A stretch of DNA of 46,158 nucleotides from positions 1-46,158 of the forward strand of contig NZ_JAIXTC010000001.1 of assembly GCF_027484365.1 (NCBI RefSeq). Reading direction: 5' to 3'. The stretch's first letter is position 1; each line of letters begins with the position of its first letter. Below, piece after piece: positions 8,288-16,268 of this stretch. Origin of the DNA: Brevundimonas sp. (GTDB lineage: Bacteria > Pseudomonadota > Alphaproteobacteria > Caulobacterales > Caulobacteraceae). The notes below the pieces were generated by a model. That model did not search any database. It was not told where the DNA came from and was given only the letters and a program-made list of their open reading frames with translations. A program made the position numbers and the translations under genes.

Positions 8288-8485
8288 GCCCGACCGTTGC
8301 CGCAGACCGGCAAGCGAAGGCCTGGCGGGCCGACACCGGGCTTTTCCGTGGATGCCGCTGTGCGGATTTCCAAGTGACACCAATCCGGCTATCGGAAATT
8401 CCTGTCGTCGGGCGATAGCGTGTGCGGGCCGCACGCATTTCATGCTCTGGACGGCCGCCAACGCTTTCGGGCATTAGGGAACGCA

Positions 8486-9010
8486 ATGAAATCTCCGGCC
8501 GTCCGCTATCTAGCGCTGTTCCTGCTGTTGACGATCTCGATCTTCAGCGTCCTGGCGACGCCGTGGGCCGAACGCGTGTTCGTGCTGCCCTTCACCCAGA
8601 TGCTCGTCGACCTGTGCGCCCTGTTGATCGGTCTTTTCGATAGCCGGGTCGAGACCATGGGCGACATTCTTCGGTTCAACGACGGCCTCGGCGCTGTGCA
8701 GGTCCTGAGGGGGTGCAATGCGGTGGAGGTCTGCGCGCTTCTGTGCGCCGCTATCCTCGCCTTCCCGGGCCGCATCCAGTACGGCCTGATCGGCGCAGCG
8801 GCCGGGATCGTCGCGCTTCAGGTCATAAATCTGTTCCGGATCATCAGCCTTCTGTACCTGTCCCGGGGCTCTCAGCCGGTGTTCGATTTCTTCCACAACT
8901 ACGTCTGGGACGCGATGATCGGGCTGGAGGGTCTGCTGATCTTCTTCCTCTGGACCCGGTGGCAATCGAAGCAGGCCCCGGCCGTGACGAGCAAGGGCGT
9001 CGATCAATGA
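8486..9010 (+). CDS. xrtH: Exosortase H (XrtH family)
   Basis: 174 residues, an integral membrane cysteine transpeptidase-like enzyme. It has about five hydrophobic helices and the exosortase triad in the expected order: Cys77 in RGCNAVEVC, Arg118 in LFRIISLLYL and His137 in FFHNYVWD. The short length and the paired downstream gene match exosortase H, whose targets carry a C-terminal IPTLxxWG-type sorting signal. The ATG at 8486 follows an AGGGA ribosome site; in-frame codons upstream have no homology. The stop overlaps the partner start (ATGA). No protein ending in an IPTL-CTERM signal is encoded in the window, so its substrates must lie elsewhere. Confidence 0.83.
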   Translation: MKSPAVRYLALFLLLTISIFSVLATPWAERVFVLPFTQMLVDLCALLIGLFDSRVETMGDILRFNDGLGAVQVLRGCNAVEVCALLCAAILAFPGRIQYGLIGAAAGIVALQVINLFRIISLLYLSRGSQPVFDFFHNYVWDAMIGLEGLLIFFLWTRWQSKQAPAVTSKGVDQ

Positions 9011-9654
9011 GCCTCTTCGCCCGATTTCAGGCCAGTACGCCCGAAGAGGCGGCCCGGCGGAGATTCGCGATCTGGGCCTGTGCGGGGCTGATCCTGTTCC
9101 TGCCGTCCTGGTGGCTGTGGGGTGCCGATCTCGCCGCACAGATACTCAGGCCTCTGGCCGGCCTCGTGATGAGCCTCCTCGGCCTGACAGGGCGGATCGA
9201 TGTCTCGCCGCAAGGCGATTGGTCGATCGGCACCCGATTGACCCAGGCAGGACAACCCTTTGTCTACGAGATGTCCGCCACCACCCTGAGGCGGCTGCTG
9301 CTCGGCTTCCCTCTGGTCGCGGCCTTCATGATCGCTCCGCCCCGCACCGAACGACCGTGGCGCGCTGCGGGCGTCTCCATCGCCGTGCTGAGCCTGATGT
9401 TCGCGCTCGGGGTCGTCGCGGTCGTCTGGGGCGACGTCGGTCCGGGGCTTCAGCCGGACGCCGCAGCCGCCACCGCCGCCCAGGCGGTCGTCGGTCGCTT
9501 CGACCAGTCTGCGATTCCCGGTGTCTTGGTCCAGATCGCCGTCGTGGGCCGTTACCTCGCCCTTTCGATCGCCCCGTTGCTGGCGGCCGCCATGTTGTGG
9601 GCGATGTTGAACCCTGCCGGCTTCCGGACCCTGGTCGCGGAAATCACCGAATAG
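9007..9654 (+). CDS. Exosortase H-associated membrane protein
   Basis: 215 residues, translationally coupled to xrtH by an ATGA overlap. It has hydrophobic segments at about residues 22-40 (WACAGLILFLPSWWLWGA), 47-60, 97-113, 121-142 and 182-205. Between the first two groups is a polar, probably periplasmic loop with DVSPQGDWSIGTRL and FVYEMSAT. The size, topology and position match the small membrane protein that regularly accompanies XrtH; its biochemical role is not established. Convergent with rfbC, whose stop is 12 bases away. Confidence 0.72.
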   Translation: MSLFARFQASTPEEAARRRFAIWACAGLILFLPSWWLWGADLAAQILRPLAGLVMSLLGLTGRIDVSPQGDWSIGTRLTQAGQPFVYEMSATTLRRLLLGFPLVAAFMIAPPRTERPWRAAGVSIAVLSLMFALGVVAVVWGDVGPGLQPDAAAATAAQAVVGRFDQSAIPGVLVQIAVVGRYLALSIAPLLAAAMLWAMLNPAGFRTLVAEITE

Positions 9655-9666
9655 CCCGGCAGGTCG

Positions 9667-10272
9667 TCACCCGGTCGGGAGGCTTTCCAGAACAAGCGGT
9701 CCGCTTCCTTCATAGGCGAACGGACTTTGCAGCAACGACAAGGGGCCCAGCCGACCGTCCTTGTCAGAGAGGATCGCCCCGCCCGCAGGCAGGGGCCAGT
9801 CGATCCCAAGATCCGGGTCGTTCCATGCGATCCCGTCTTCGGTCGCCGGATCGTAGGGCGCCGAAACCTTGTAGGAAACCGTCGTTTCGTCGACGAGGGT
9901 GACGAAGCCGTGGGCGAACCCGATCGGGATGAACAACTGTTCGCCGGCGTCGGTAAGCTCGACAGCCATGCTCTTGCCGAATGTCGGAGACCCCACCCGG
10001 ATATCGGCGACATAGTCGAGGATTCGGCCTGCCAGACAGGAGACCAGCTTGGCCTGCGCGCTGGGCGGGTGCTGAAAATGCAAACCCCGGACAGTCCCGG
10101 CCCTGGCCGAAAAGGACTGGTTCTCCTGAGGAAAACGACAGTCGATTCCGAGAGCCGCAAGGCGGCGGGCGGAGTAGGTCTCCGAGAACCAGCCCCGGTC
10201 GTCCCTGTGGCGAAGCGGCGGTATCAACAGCAGACGCGAAGGCGTGACGTTCGACCCGTCGCCTGATCTCAC
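9667..10272 (-). CDS. rfbC: dTDP-4-dehydrorhamnose 3,5-epimerase
   Basis: 201 residues. It has the RfbC cupin signature: DDRGWFSETY, QENQSFSARAGTVRGLHFQ with the catalytic His65, AQAKLVSCLAGRILD and FIPIGFAHGFVTL, then a late VSYK...Y segment with the partner Tyr. The enzyme epimerises C3 and C5 of dTDP-4-keto-6-deoxyglucose on the way to dTDP-L-rhamnose or another dTDP-6-deoxyhexose. It starts with GTG overlapping the stop of the cell-wall hydrolase (GTGA). The rest of the pathway (rfbA, rfbB, rfbD) is not in the window, so this is an isolated copy. The active-site core is intact. Confidence 0.88.
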   Translation of the reverse strand: MRSGDGSNVTPSRLLLIPPLRHRDDRGWFSETYSARRLAALGIDCRFPQENQSFSARAGTVRGLHFQHPPSAQAKLVSCLAGRILDYVADIRVGSPTFGKSMAVELTDAGEQLFIPIGFAHGFVTLVDETTVSYKVSAPYDPATEDGIAWNDPDLGIDWPLPAGGAILSDKDGRLGPLSLLQSPFAYEGSGPLVLESLPTG

Positions 10273-11291
10273 GGAGCCGGATCCTGGACGGAAGAGGGGG
10301 CGGGCGTGTCGGCGCTTCCGCCGCCCAGGGCCGCGAAGGCGCGATCGAGCGCTTCAATGCGGGCAAAGACCAGACCTCTGGCCGGGGCGGGGGCGGGCGC
10401 AGCGACCGCGCCGGGCGTGGAGGCCCCTCCCAGGGCAGCCCCGTAAAAGATGTGGGCTCCGATCTGGCGAACCCGCTCCAGGCGCGCCCCCCATGACGGT
10501 CGAACGTAGCTGGCGTGATAGTTGACGGACGTTCCGGGCAGCAGGGTCGCGGCCCGTCCCTCGTACACATCGCGCGCGATCCGCTCGGCTCGAGCCCATT
10601 TCACCATATCGACCGGACTACGACCGATGGCGCCGTCGCAAGTAAAGGTGAACTGGCAGGTCCGGCTGTTGCGCTGATAGACGACCTGACAGATGTCGCG
10701 GGGGTAGCCGGCGCTGCGAGACCGGTTGATCACAACTTCTGCGACGGCGGCCTGCCCCTCTTCGCTCTCGTTGCGAGCCTCGTAATAGATCGCCTGGGTC
10801 AGGCATTCGACAGCGCTGGTGGGGATGCGCGGCGGTGTGGTCAGGTCGAGCCGCGGCGGGGTGTATCCGCGCCCACTGGACCGGATCGGCCTGGCCCCGG
10901 GCCTGACCGGCGGCGGGGCGATCGTCGAAACATCCGCAGAGGCCGTGGCAGGGGCAGCGCTCTCAACGGGGGCCGAACGGGGCGACGGCCGCGCGGCGGC
11001 GGCCCGCGGCGGCGGCGTTCGCGTCGACGCGGCGGAGCGACGCTGCTGCGGCTCCGACAGACGAGCGCCCTCCCCCGAACGCAGCATCTCGAGCATGCGG
11101 GCGTTCAAGGCCCTGCGACGGTCAGCGTCGGACGGGGCAGGCGAGGTTGCAGAGGCGGAGGGCGCGACGGGGTCCGGACGCACCGGTACGGCGGCGCCCT
11201 GTGCGCCGGCGGTCCAGAGCACAGCGGCCAAGCCGCAAATCGCAACCGTCGCAACAACTAGCTTCAAGGCCAACCCCGTTGCAGGCCTCAT
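10269..11291 (-). CDS. Cell wall hydrolase, SleB (Hydrolase_2) family
   Basis: 340 residues from the ATG at 11291. Residues 8-30 are a hydrophobic signal or anchor (LALKLVVATVAICGLAAVLW). Residues 33-158 are a long Pro/Ala-rich low-complexity linker. The C-terminal catalytic domain (about 161-275) has CLTQAIYYEARNESEEGQ with catalytic Glu171, then VVINR, YPRDICQVVYQ, CQFTFTCDG and NYHASYVRP. The family cleaves peptidoglycan (amidase or lytic activity). A TTG start at 11339 is possible but its ribosome site is too close. Coupling with rfbC is odd functionally. It is divergent from the T2SS gspJ gene, and a role in opening the wall for surface assembly is only conjecture. Confidence 0.83.
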   Translation of the reverse strand: MRPATGLALKLVVATVAICGLAAVLWTAGAQGAAVPVRPDPVAPSASATSPAPSDADRRRALNARMLEMLRSGEGARLSEPQQRRSAASTRTPPPRAAAARPSPRSAPVESAAPATASADVSTIAPPPVRPGARPIRSSGRGYTPPRLDLTTPPRIPTSAVECLTQAIYYEARNESEEGQAAVAEVVINRSRSAGYPRDICQVVYQRNSRTCQFTFTCDGAIGRSPVDMVKWARAERIARDVYEGRAATLLPGTSVNYHASYVRPSWGARLERVRQIGAHIFYGAALGGASTPGAVAAPAPAPARGLVFARIEALDRAFAALGGGSADTPAPSSVQDPAP

Positions 11292-11393
11292 ATCAGCCGG
11301 ATGTATGATGTCCAAGCGGAGCCGACCGGTCGCCGTCAACCTCTCCGGCTCACCGGGTCTCGATTCTTGGTTCAGGGCGGCCTAAGAGGCGGA

Positions 11394-12005
11394 ATGACCA
11401 CGCGGCGGCCCGGGTTTTCACTGATCGAGGCGCTCGTCGTTCTCGCGGTGGGCGGCATGGCGATCGCCATCATCTTCACCATCGGCGTAAAGGCCGGCGA
11501 CACCGGCTTCAGCCTCGGCCGGCGGGCCATGTCCGCGGCTGAGCGGGACATCGCGATCAGCGATCTGCGCGCCTCGATTCGAAGCCTCACGGTTCGGCCG
11601 GGCGCCACCTTCGACCCGGCGCTCGACCGCGCGATGGTGGGAGAACCCCGTCGCCTCGTGGCCGAGGTGGTCATGGAACGCGCGACCCAGTGCGCGCCTC
11701 TGGGCTGGGCCGGGCCCATGACCCTGACCATTGAGGAGGTGGACGGCGGGACAACGCTCTTCTGTGAGGCGGCCGGCCGCAAGATTTCTCTGCTGACCGG
11801 AAACCCGAAGGACGCCGAGTTCCGCTATTCACGGGACGGCCAGACCTGGTCGCCGTCCTTCACCAATGCGCCGACGCCGGCCGATCGCCTGAACGAACCG
11901 CGCCATGATGCGGTCGTCGTGCGCTTCGCGGGATCTGTCGACGTGATTGAACGCGCGGACTCAGGATGGCCGAACAAGTGGGTGAGACTTGATGGCGCCT
12001 TCTGA
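11394..12005 (+). CDS. gspJ: T2SS minor pseudopilin GspJ
   Basis: 203 residues. A prepilin signal RRPG^FSLIEALVVLAVGG places cleavage after Gly8, with Glu at mature position 5 and a hydrophobic helix to about residue 30. The rest is a soluble GspJ-like domain with the family-typical length and a LTIEEVDGG...LFCEAAGR region. GspJ, GspI and GspK form the pseudopilus tip. The ATG at 11394 is chosen because it gives a short prepilin leader. It overlaps gspK by 14 bases. The order J-K-L and the prepilin motif support J over H or I. Confidence 0.8.
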   Translation: MTTRRPGFSLIEALVVLAVGGMAIAIIFTIGVKAGDTGFSLGRRAMSAAERDIAISDLRASIRSLTVRPGATFDPALDRAMVGEPRRLVAEVVMERATQCAPLGWAGPMTLTIEEVDGGTTLFCEAAGRKISLLTGNPKDAEFRYSRDGQTWSPSFTNAPTPADRLNEPRHDAVVVRFAGSVDVIERADSGWPNKWVRLDGAF

Positions 12006-13038
12006 CCGTTCGATGCGCGCGGGCTTCGCCCTCCCGGCGGTGCTCGCCGTCACCGGCGTGGTGACGCTGATCTTCCTCGTCGCCATCACCGCCCTGACCA
12101 GCCTCAACGCGGAAACGGCCGCCGCGCGGTCGCGGGTGCGGTTTCTGCAGAACGCGCTCACGGTCGAGGCCGGGGCCGTCTATCTGGCCACGACCGAGCC
12201 GTTGGACACACGCAGCATTCGTCCGGGCCGAACACGACTTCTCGGCGACCGGGACAGCGGGGCGACCACGCCGGATTCGTCGCCCGAAGTGCGTCTCGAC
12301 GGCCGTCCCTACGCCGTGACCGCCGGCGCTCCGATGACCCTCCGCCTTCAGGACGAGGCCGGCTTGCTCAATCTGGCCAAACTCGACGCCAACGGCTTCA
12401 CGCGGTTCATCACGAAGCTCGGCGGCAACGGTCAGACCGCAAGAGAGCTTTTCAGTCGATACCGGGACTACACGGACAGCGACGAACTCAGACAGCAGAA
12501 CGGGGCGGAAGCCCCGGACTACGGCGCGGCCTTCATACCCAACCGGCCACTGGCCCGTCCCGGGGAATGGCTTTCGATCCTGGGGGCCCGCGACGGCATC
12601 GATGCGCGCAGATGGCGGGCGCTCCGGCCGACCGTGATCAGCGAATCCGCGGTCGGGACGATCAACATCAACACCCTGACCTCCGAGGCCTTGCAGGTGA
12701 CCTTCGACATGACGGAGAGCCAGGCCGAAGCCGCCATCCGTGCCCGCGAAGCGATACCGTTCATCGGAGTGGAGGAACTGGCTGCGGCATCCGGTGCTCC
12801 GGTCGTCGGGGACGGGGACATGATCTACACCTTCCCCTCCGGCCGGCTCGTGTACGTGATCCGAGACGCGACGTCCGCTTGGGTTTACAGAGGCCGTATC
12901 AGCCTCACACCCGCCGACCTGGAAAGACCCTTCTGGATCGATCAAACGGAACTGTTCGAGGCCGCCGGGCGGACGACAAGCGACACCACAGATGCACCTG
13001 AGCTTCCTTACTCCGCCCGTCGTCAGACTTCGCGCTGA
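11992..13038 (+). CDS. gspK: T2SS minor pseudopilin GspK
   Basis: 348 residues, the usual size of GspK, the large cap pseudopilin. The leader ends RAG^FALPAVLAVTG, without Glu at position 5, as expected for GspK. A helix-hairpin-helix-like region (GTININTLTSEALQVTFDM ... REAIPFIGVEELAA, about residues 223-265) is the GspK hallmark. RLQDEAGLLNLAKL and a D-rich segment RYRDYTDSDELR are also family-typical. ATG at 11992 is preceded by GGGTGAG and overlaps gspJ. The 3' end overlaps gspL by 47 bases. Confidence 0.84.
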   Translation: MAPSDRSMRAGFALPAVLAVTGVVTLIFLVAITALTSLNAETAAARSRVRFLQNALTVEAGAVYLATTEPLDTRSIRPGRTRLLGDRDSGATTPDSSPEVRLDGRPYAVTAGAPMTLRLQDEAGLLNLAKLDANGFTRFITKLGGNGQTARELFSRYRDYTDSDELRQQNGAEAPDYGAAFIPNRPLARPGEWLSILGARDGIDARRWRALRPTVISESAVGTININTLTSEALQVTFDMTESQAEAAIRAREAIPFIGVEELAAASGAPVVGDGDMIYTFPSGRLVYVIRDATSAWVYRGRISLTPADLERPFWIDQTELFEAAGRTTSDTTDAPELPYSARRQTSR

Positions 13039-14068
13039 CGGGTCTTTCGAGACGCTCCACGAGGGCGGCCTGCTGGGTCGTCTGAGACCGCCTGTCGTGC
13101 TTCTGGCGCGCAGCCTGTGCGCGTTCAAACTGTTCGAGGCCGGGGCGATCCCGGCGAACCGGCGGCGCCAGGCCGCGCGTCTGCATGCGCGCGTCGCCGC
13201 CCCCTACATCATCGCGGGTACGGCGCTGGTGAAGGCCGGTGCGGATTTCGGCGTCTGGTGGTGGGACATCGAACACAACGCCGGACCGATCCAGGCCCGA
13301 TACGGGACGAAGCGCGTCGCCGTTCGCCCGGAGAGCCTCGCCCAGCCTCCGGCCAACGGCTGGCGCGTCGTCAAACTGGACGAAGGCTACGAGAGCCAGC
13401 TCTGGCGCGCCGGTGATCTGATCGCATCGGCCTGGCGGCCGTCCAGGCCGGATGCCGGCGGCTGGGCGGCCTTTACCCGGCTCCAGCGCGGCGACACCCC
13501 CGCAGAGGACTCGCCGCCGGCTCCCCAGAGCCTGCCCATAGCCTACGACAGTGAGGCCTTTTCCATCACCCGGATGGAGATGTCGCGGGATCAGCTGCTG
13601 GCGCTCGCCGGCGGCGGTTTCGTTTTCGCCACCCTGGTGCTTGCGGCCTTCTGGACCGGACAGGCCGCCACGCTCCAGTCCCGAACTAAGGCCATCGCGG
13701 CCGAAACGGACGCCGTTCGACAGGCCGTGGCCACGCTCCCGCAGGCCGGAGATGTGCAGGGAGAGCGCCGCAAGCTGATCGGCTACCGGACGCTGGAGGA
13801 ACAGACCAATCCGCTGACGGCCGCCGGGGCTGCGGTCACCGTGCTCGCACTCCAGGACCTCAGCGCCTCCCAGCTTTCGGTGGAGGAGGATGTGCTGACC
13901 CTGACCCTGCCGTACGCCGCCGGCCGGCGGTCCGATCAGCTGGTCGAGGAATTCGAAGGGTCGGGATATTTCTACGACGTGCGGCCCAGCACCGACGCCG
14001 CCCGCACGACCTACAAGCTCGAGATGAAGATCCGGGAAGACGCGGCGCCGCTCACTGTACTCGAATGA
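12992..14068 (+). CDS. gspL: T2SS inner-membrane protein GspL
   Basis: 358 residues. GspL docks the GspE ATPase to the inner membrane. The N-terminal cytosolic part (about 1-200) is a divergent actin-like domain (FKLFEAGAIPANRRRQAARL ... PYIIAGTALVKAG). One membrane helix lies at about 204-225 (LLALAGGGFVFATLVLAAFW), a coiled coil follows at about 228-250, and a periplasmic ferredoxin-like domain reaches the end. The assignment rests on this topology and on its place in the cluster; sequence identity to model GspL is low. It starts 47 bases inside gspK, and its last 17 bases overlap the convergent gspH. Confidence 0.72.
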   Translation: MHLSFLTPPVVRLRADGSFETLHEGGLLGRLRPPVVLLARSLCAFKLFEAGAIPANRRRQAARLHARVAAPYIIAGTALVKAGADFGVWWWDIEHNAGPIQARYGTKRVAVRPESLAQPPANGWRVVKLDEGYESQLWRAGDLIASAWRPSRPDAGGWAAFTRLQRGDTPAEDSPPAPQSLPIAYDSEAFSITRMEMSRDQLLALAGGGFVFATLVLAAFWTGQAATLQSRTKAIAAETDAVRQAVATLPQAGDVQGERRKLIGYRTLEEQTNPLTAAGAAVTVLALQDLSASQLSVEEDVLTLTLPYAAGRRSDQLVEEFEGSGYFYDVRPSTDAARTTYKLEMKIREDAAPLTVLE

Positions 14069-14501
14069 AGCGGCAGGTTGCGTCCTCGGTCCGCAGCTTC
14101 ATGATCACCGTCTCGCCGCTGAGCAGGTTGACCGACGAGGGGGAGCACACCCCGCCCTCGTCGATCTTCAACGCCGGAGCGATCGTGTAGCGCCAGGGCT
14201 CGCGCAAGGCGATGACGCGCTGACCCGCCGCCGGATCGAGGGTGGCCGCCGGGTCGATCAGTTCCAGCGGCAGGCCCGTGCGATTGGCCTCGCGGCGCAT
14301 GGCCGAGACGTCGCGCTGAAATTCGAAGAAGACGGCATGGGCGGTGGCCTGATCCAGCATCCGCGAGGTGTTGGGCATGATGATCGCCGTCGCGAGGCCG
14401 AACAGGGCCAGCACGACAAGCATTTCCATCAGGGTCACTCCGGGCCGTCGTGCGGCCCGGCGATCCCTGTCAGCGAGGCTGATCAGAGGTGACATCCGCA
14501 T
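14052..14501 (-). CDS. gspH: T2SS minor pseudopilin GspH
   Basis: 149 residues. The prepilin motif RRPG^VTLMEMLVVLALFG has Glu at mature position 5 followed by the hydrophobic helix. The leader of about 21 residues is basic and unusually long for a pseudopilin; a second ATG at 14495 would shorten it by two. The C-terminal soluble domain fits GspH in size, with Cys residues near the end (GVCSPSS, ATCRFIR) that could form a disulfide. It overlaps gspG at its 5' end, so the two are one transcript. GspI is excluded by a better match at 18554-18976. Confidence 0.74.
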   Translation of the reverse strand: MRMSPLISLADRDRRAARRPGVTLMEMLVVLALFGLATAIIMPNTSRMLDQATAHAVFFEFQRDVSAMRREANRTGLPLELIDPAATLDPAAGQRVIALREPWRYTIAPALKIDEGGVCSPSSVNLLSGETVIMKLRTEDATCRFIRVQ

Positions 14502-14997
14502 TGACGCCCTCGCCGCCTTCCTGTCCGTCGGCGCCGTAGCTGATCACCCTCGGGCGCAATTCCGGCGCGCCGGGTGCGTTCGTGGCCGACGCGGGGGGCG
14601 CGACATAGACGTAGGGGCGAGCCCAGGGGTCCGCCGGCAGGGCCTTGTCCAGATACGGGCCGTACCAGCCTGTAACGACCGCGGGATCGGCCTGCACCAG
14701 CAGGGCCAGCCCCTCTTCCTGGGTCGGCAACCGGCCGATATCGAGACGCATGGTCTCGACCGCCGCCTCGAGGGAGCGGATCTGGAGACGGGCCGTGTTG
14801 GTCTTGGATCGGTCCAGCTGGGCGAACAGCCTGGGGCCCACGACCGCAGCGATCAGGGCGATGATGGCCAGAACAACCAGAATTTCGAGAAGGCTGTATC
14901 CGGAGCGTCGACGACCCCGCGTCCGTCCGCCGGAGCCGGCCGGAATTTCGCGTTCGACCGCCTGTCGAAGTCGCGTGGAGCGAGTGATCAGCAACAC
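14470..14997 (-). CDS. gspG: T2SS major pseudopilin GspG
   Basis: 175 residues from a GTG that has GGAAGGGG about 4 bases upstream, which fixes the start. The prepilin motif is RRSG^YSLLEILVVLAIIAL. Mature features typical of GspG are the long helix, GRLPTQEEGLALLVQ, WYGPYLDKALPADPWARPYVY, and the calcium-binding loop SYGADGQEGGEGVNADV near the C-terminus. GspG polymerises into the pseudopilus that drives T2SS export. First gene of a two-gene gspG-gspH minus-strand unit. Confidence 0.92.
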   Translation of the reverse strand: MLLITRSTRLRQAVEREIPAGSGGRTRGRRRSGYSLLEILVVLAIIALIAAVVGPRLFAQLDRSKTNTARLQIRSLEAAVETMRLDIGRLPTQEEGLALLVQADPAVVTGWYGPYLDKALPADPWARPYVYVAPPASATNAPGAPELRPRVISYGADGQEGGEGVNADVTSDQPR

Positions 14998-15017
14998 GTT
15001 TCCCCTTCCAATCCGAG

Positions 15018-15047
15018 TTGTTAAGCCCCCAGACCGGCTGCTATAGC
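15018..15047 (+). promoter_or_regulatory. Candidate promoter between gspG and gspM
   Basis: TTGTTA (15018-15023) and the palindromic GCTATAGC (15040-15047), which matches the Caulobacter -10 GCTANAWC at seven of eight positions. It would start gspM-C-D about 40 bases before the ATG. Because the -10 is itself a palindrome, it could serve both directions of the 93-base divergent spacer. Confidence 0.35.
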
Positions 15048-15090
15048 TCAGGCTTCCGGGACGGTCGATGCAAAATACGGCGTGTCGCGA

Positions 15091-15789
15091 ATGCGGACTG
15101 ACGGTAGGCCTTTGCCCGGATTTCTTCTCGCTTTTCAGACGTCCGTTAGCGGTTGGTCCGGCGACATCCAGCGACGCCTGGCGCGGACTACCCCGCGTGA
15201 GCGCCTGTTGCTGATCGGTCTGGCCGCGGGCGCCTTGATCTATGCGCCCATCGCAGCCGCAGGTTGGCGTGCGGAGCAGGAAGACCTCTATATCGAAGCA
15301 CTCGCCGAACGAAGCTCGGCCCGGATCGCGGCAGCGGCGGCCCGCCGCGTGGCGAGCGCGCCGATCGACGACGCGGCGCTTGAGGACATGCGCGGTTGGG
15401 GCTTCGAGGGAACCAATCTGGACGTGATCAAGGTCCGGATCGAGCAGCGACTGACCCAGGCCGCCGCCACTGCGGGAATCGTCAATCCGCAAATCGCCTT
15501 CAACGAAGAGGTCGAGGTCGCGGGCCCCACCTCCTGGTTGCGAGCGGACATCGAGGCCGACCTGGTCTGGTCTCCGACCTTCACCTTCCTCGACGCCATC
15601 GCGGGCTGGCCGGAAGGCTTCCGGGTCGTCGGTTTCGAATATGACGGCTACGAACAGCCGGCGGACCCGGCCAGCGCCTCTGGCGATGAGGACGCCGCGG
15701 CTGCCCGACGTCCCCGCTCGGGTCCGCCGAAGCTTCGGCTTGCCCTGGCATTCCCCCTGGCGGACACGATCGAGGCGGAAGCGCCATGA
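15091..15789 (+). CDS. gspM: T2SS inner-membrane protein GspM-like
   Basis: 232 residues. Architecture fits GspM: a basic cytosolic N-terminus ending TTPRERLLLIGLAAGALIYAP (membrane helix at about residues 39-57). After it comes a periplasmic helix (about 62-88) and a small alpha/beta domain with VKVRIEQRLTQAAATAG and WSPTFTFLDAIAGWPEGFRV. The R-E-R-x-L-L before the helix is a common GspM feature. ATG at 15091 is preferred; an in-frame GTG at 15082 is possible and neither has a strong ribosome site. ATGA overlap with the next gene. Confidence 0.7.
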   Translation: MRTDGRPLPGFLLAFQTSVSGWSGDIQRRLARTTPRERLLLIGLAAGALIYAPIAAAGWRAEQEDLYIEALAERSSARIAAAAARRVASAPIDDAALEDMRGWGFEGTNLDVIKVRIEQRLTQAAATAGIVNPQIAFNEEVEVAGPTSWLRADIEADLVWSPTFTFLDAIAGWPEGFRVVGFEYDGYEQPADPASASGDEDAAAARRPRSGPPKLRLALAFPLADTIEAEAP

Positions 15790-16268
15790 GGTGGGCCGCC
15801 ATCCTGATCCCGCTGGTCGTTGCGCTCAGTTTCGTGCTCGGCTCGCTGTTCCCGGCGCCGCCGCCCGAACCCCTCGGCGTCCGTCGCGGCGGAGGCCCTG
15901 AGGGCACCGGACTGGTGCTCCGCCCGGGCGAGAGCACGGTCGGCGCCGTCCGCGCCCTCCGGACGCTTCTCTACGACCCCCCGCCGCCTCCGCCGCCGCC
16001 CCCCCCTCCGCCGCCGCCACCGCCGCCGGACGTGTCCATCGGTTTCCGCCAGGGGTTGCGGGGGATCAGCGAGGATCCCGAGACCGGAGTGTACGCCGTT
16101 CTCGTCCAGAACCCTTCGGGCGGCAGTCCCCAAGTTATCGCCATAAAGACTGGCGATACCTACATCGACGGGTGGCGAGTCAGTCAAATTTCACTAAACG
16201 CCGTTACCCTTTCCAAGGGTCGTGAGACACGCACAGTGCGTCTCTACGGCGGGGACGCGAGACCGTAA
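15786..16268 (+). CDS. gspC: T2SS GspC-like protein with a 17-proline tract
   Basis: 160 residues. It has an N-terminal membrane anchor (residues 4-20), a short linker, an uninterrupted run of 17 prolines (residues 65-81, bases 15978-16028), then a domain ending GDTYIDGWRVSQISLNAVTL. This resembles the homology-region (HR) domain of GspC/PilP proteins that contacts the N0 domain of the secretin. No PDZ domain follows, so it is shorter than classical GspC. Position directly before gspD supports the call; GspN or PilP-like is the alternative. The start overlaps gspM (ATGA) and the TAA stop shares its last base with the gspD ATG. Confidence 0.62.
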   Translation: MRWAAILIPLVVALSFVLGSLFPAPPPEPLGVRRGGGPEGTGLVLRPGESTVGAVRALRTLLYDPPPPPPPPPPPPPPPPPDVSIGFRQGLRGISEDPETGVYAVLVQNPSGGSPQVIAIKTGDTYIDGWRVSQISLNAVTLSKGRETRTVRLYGGDARP

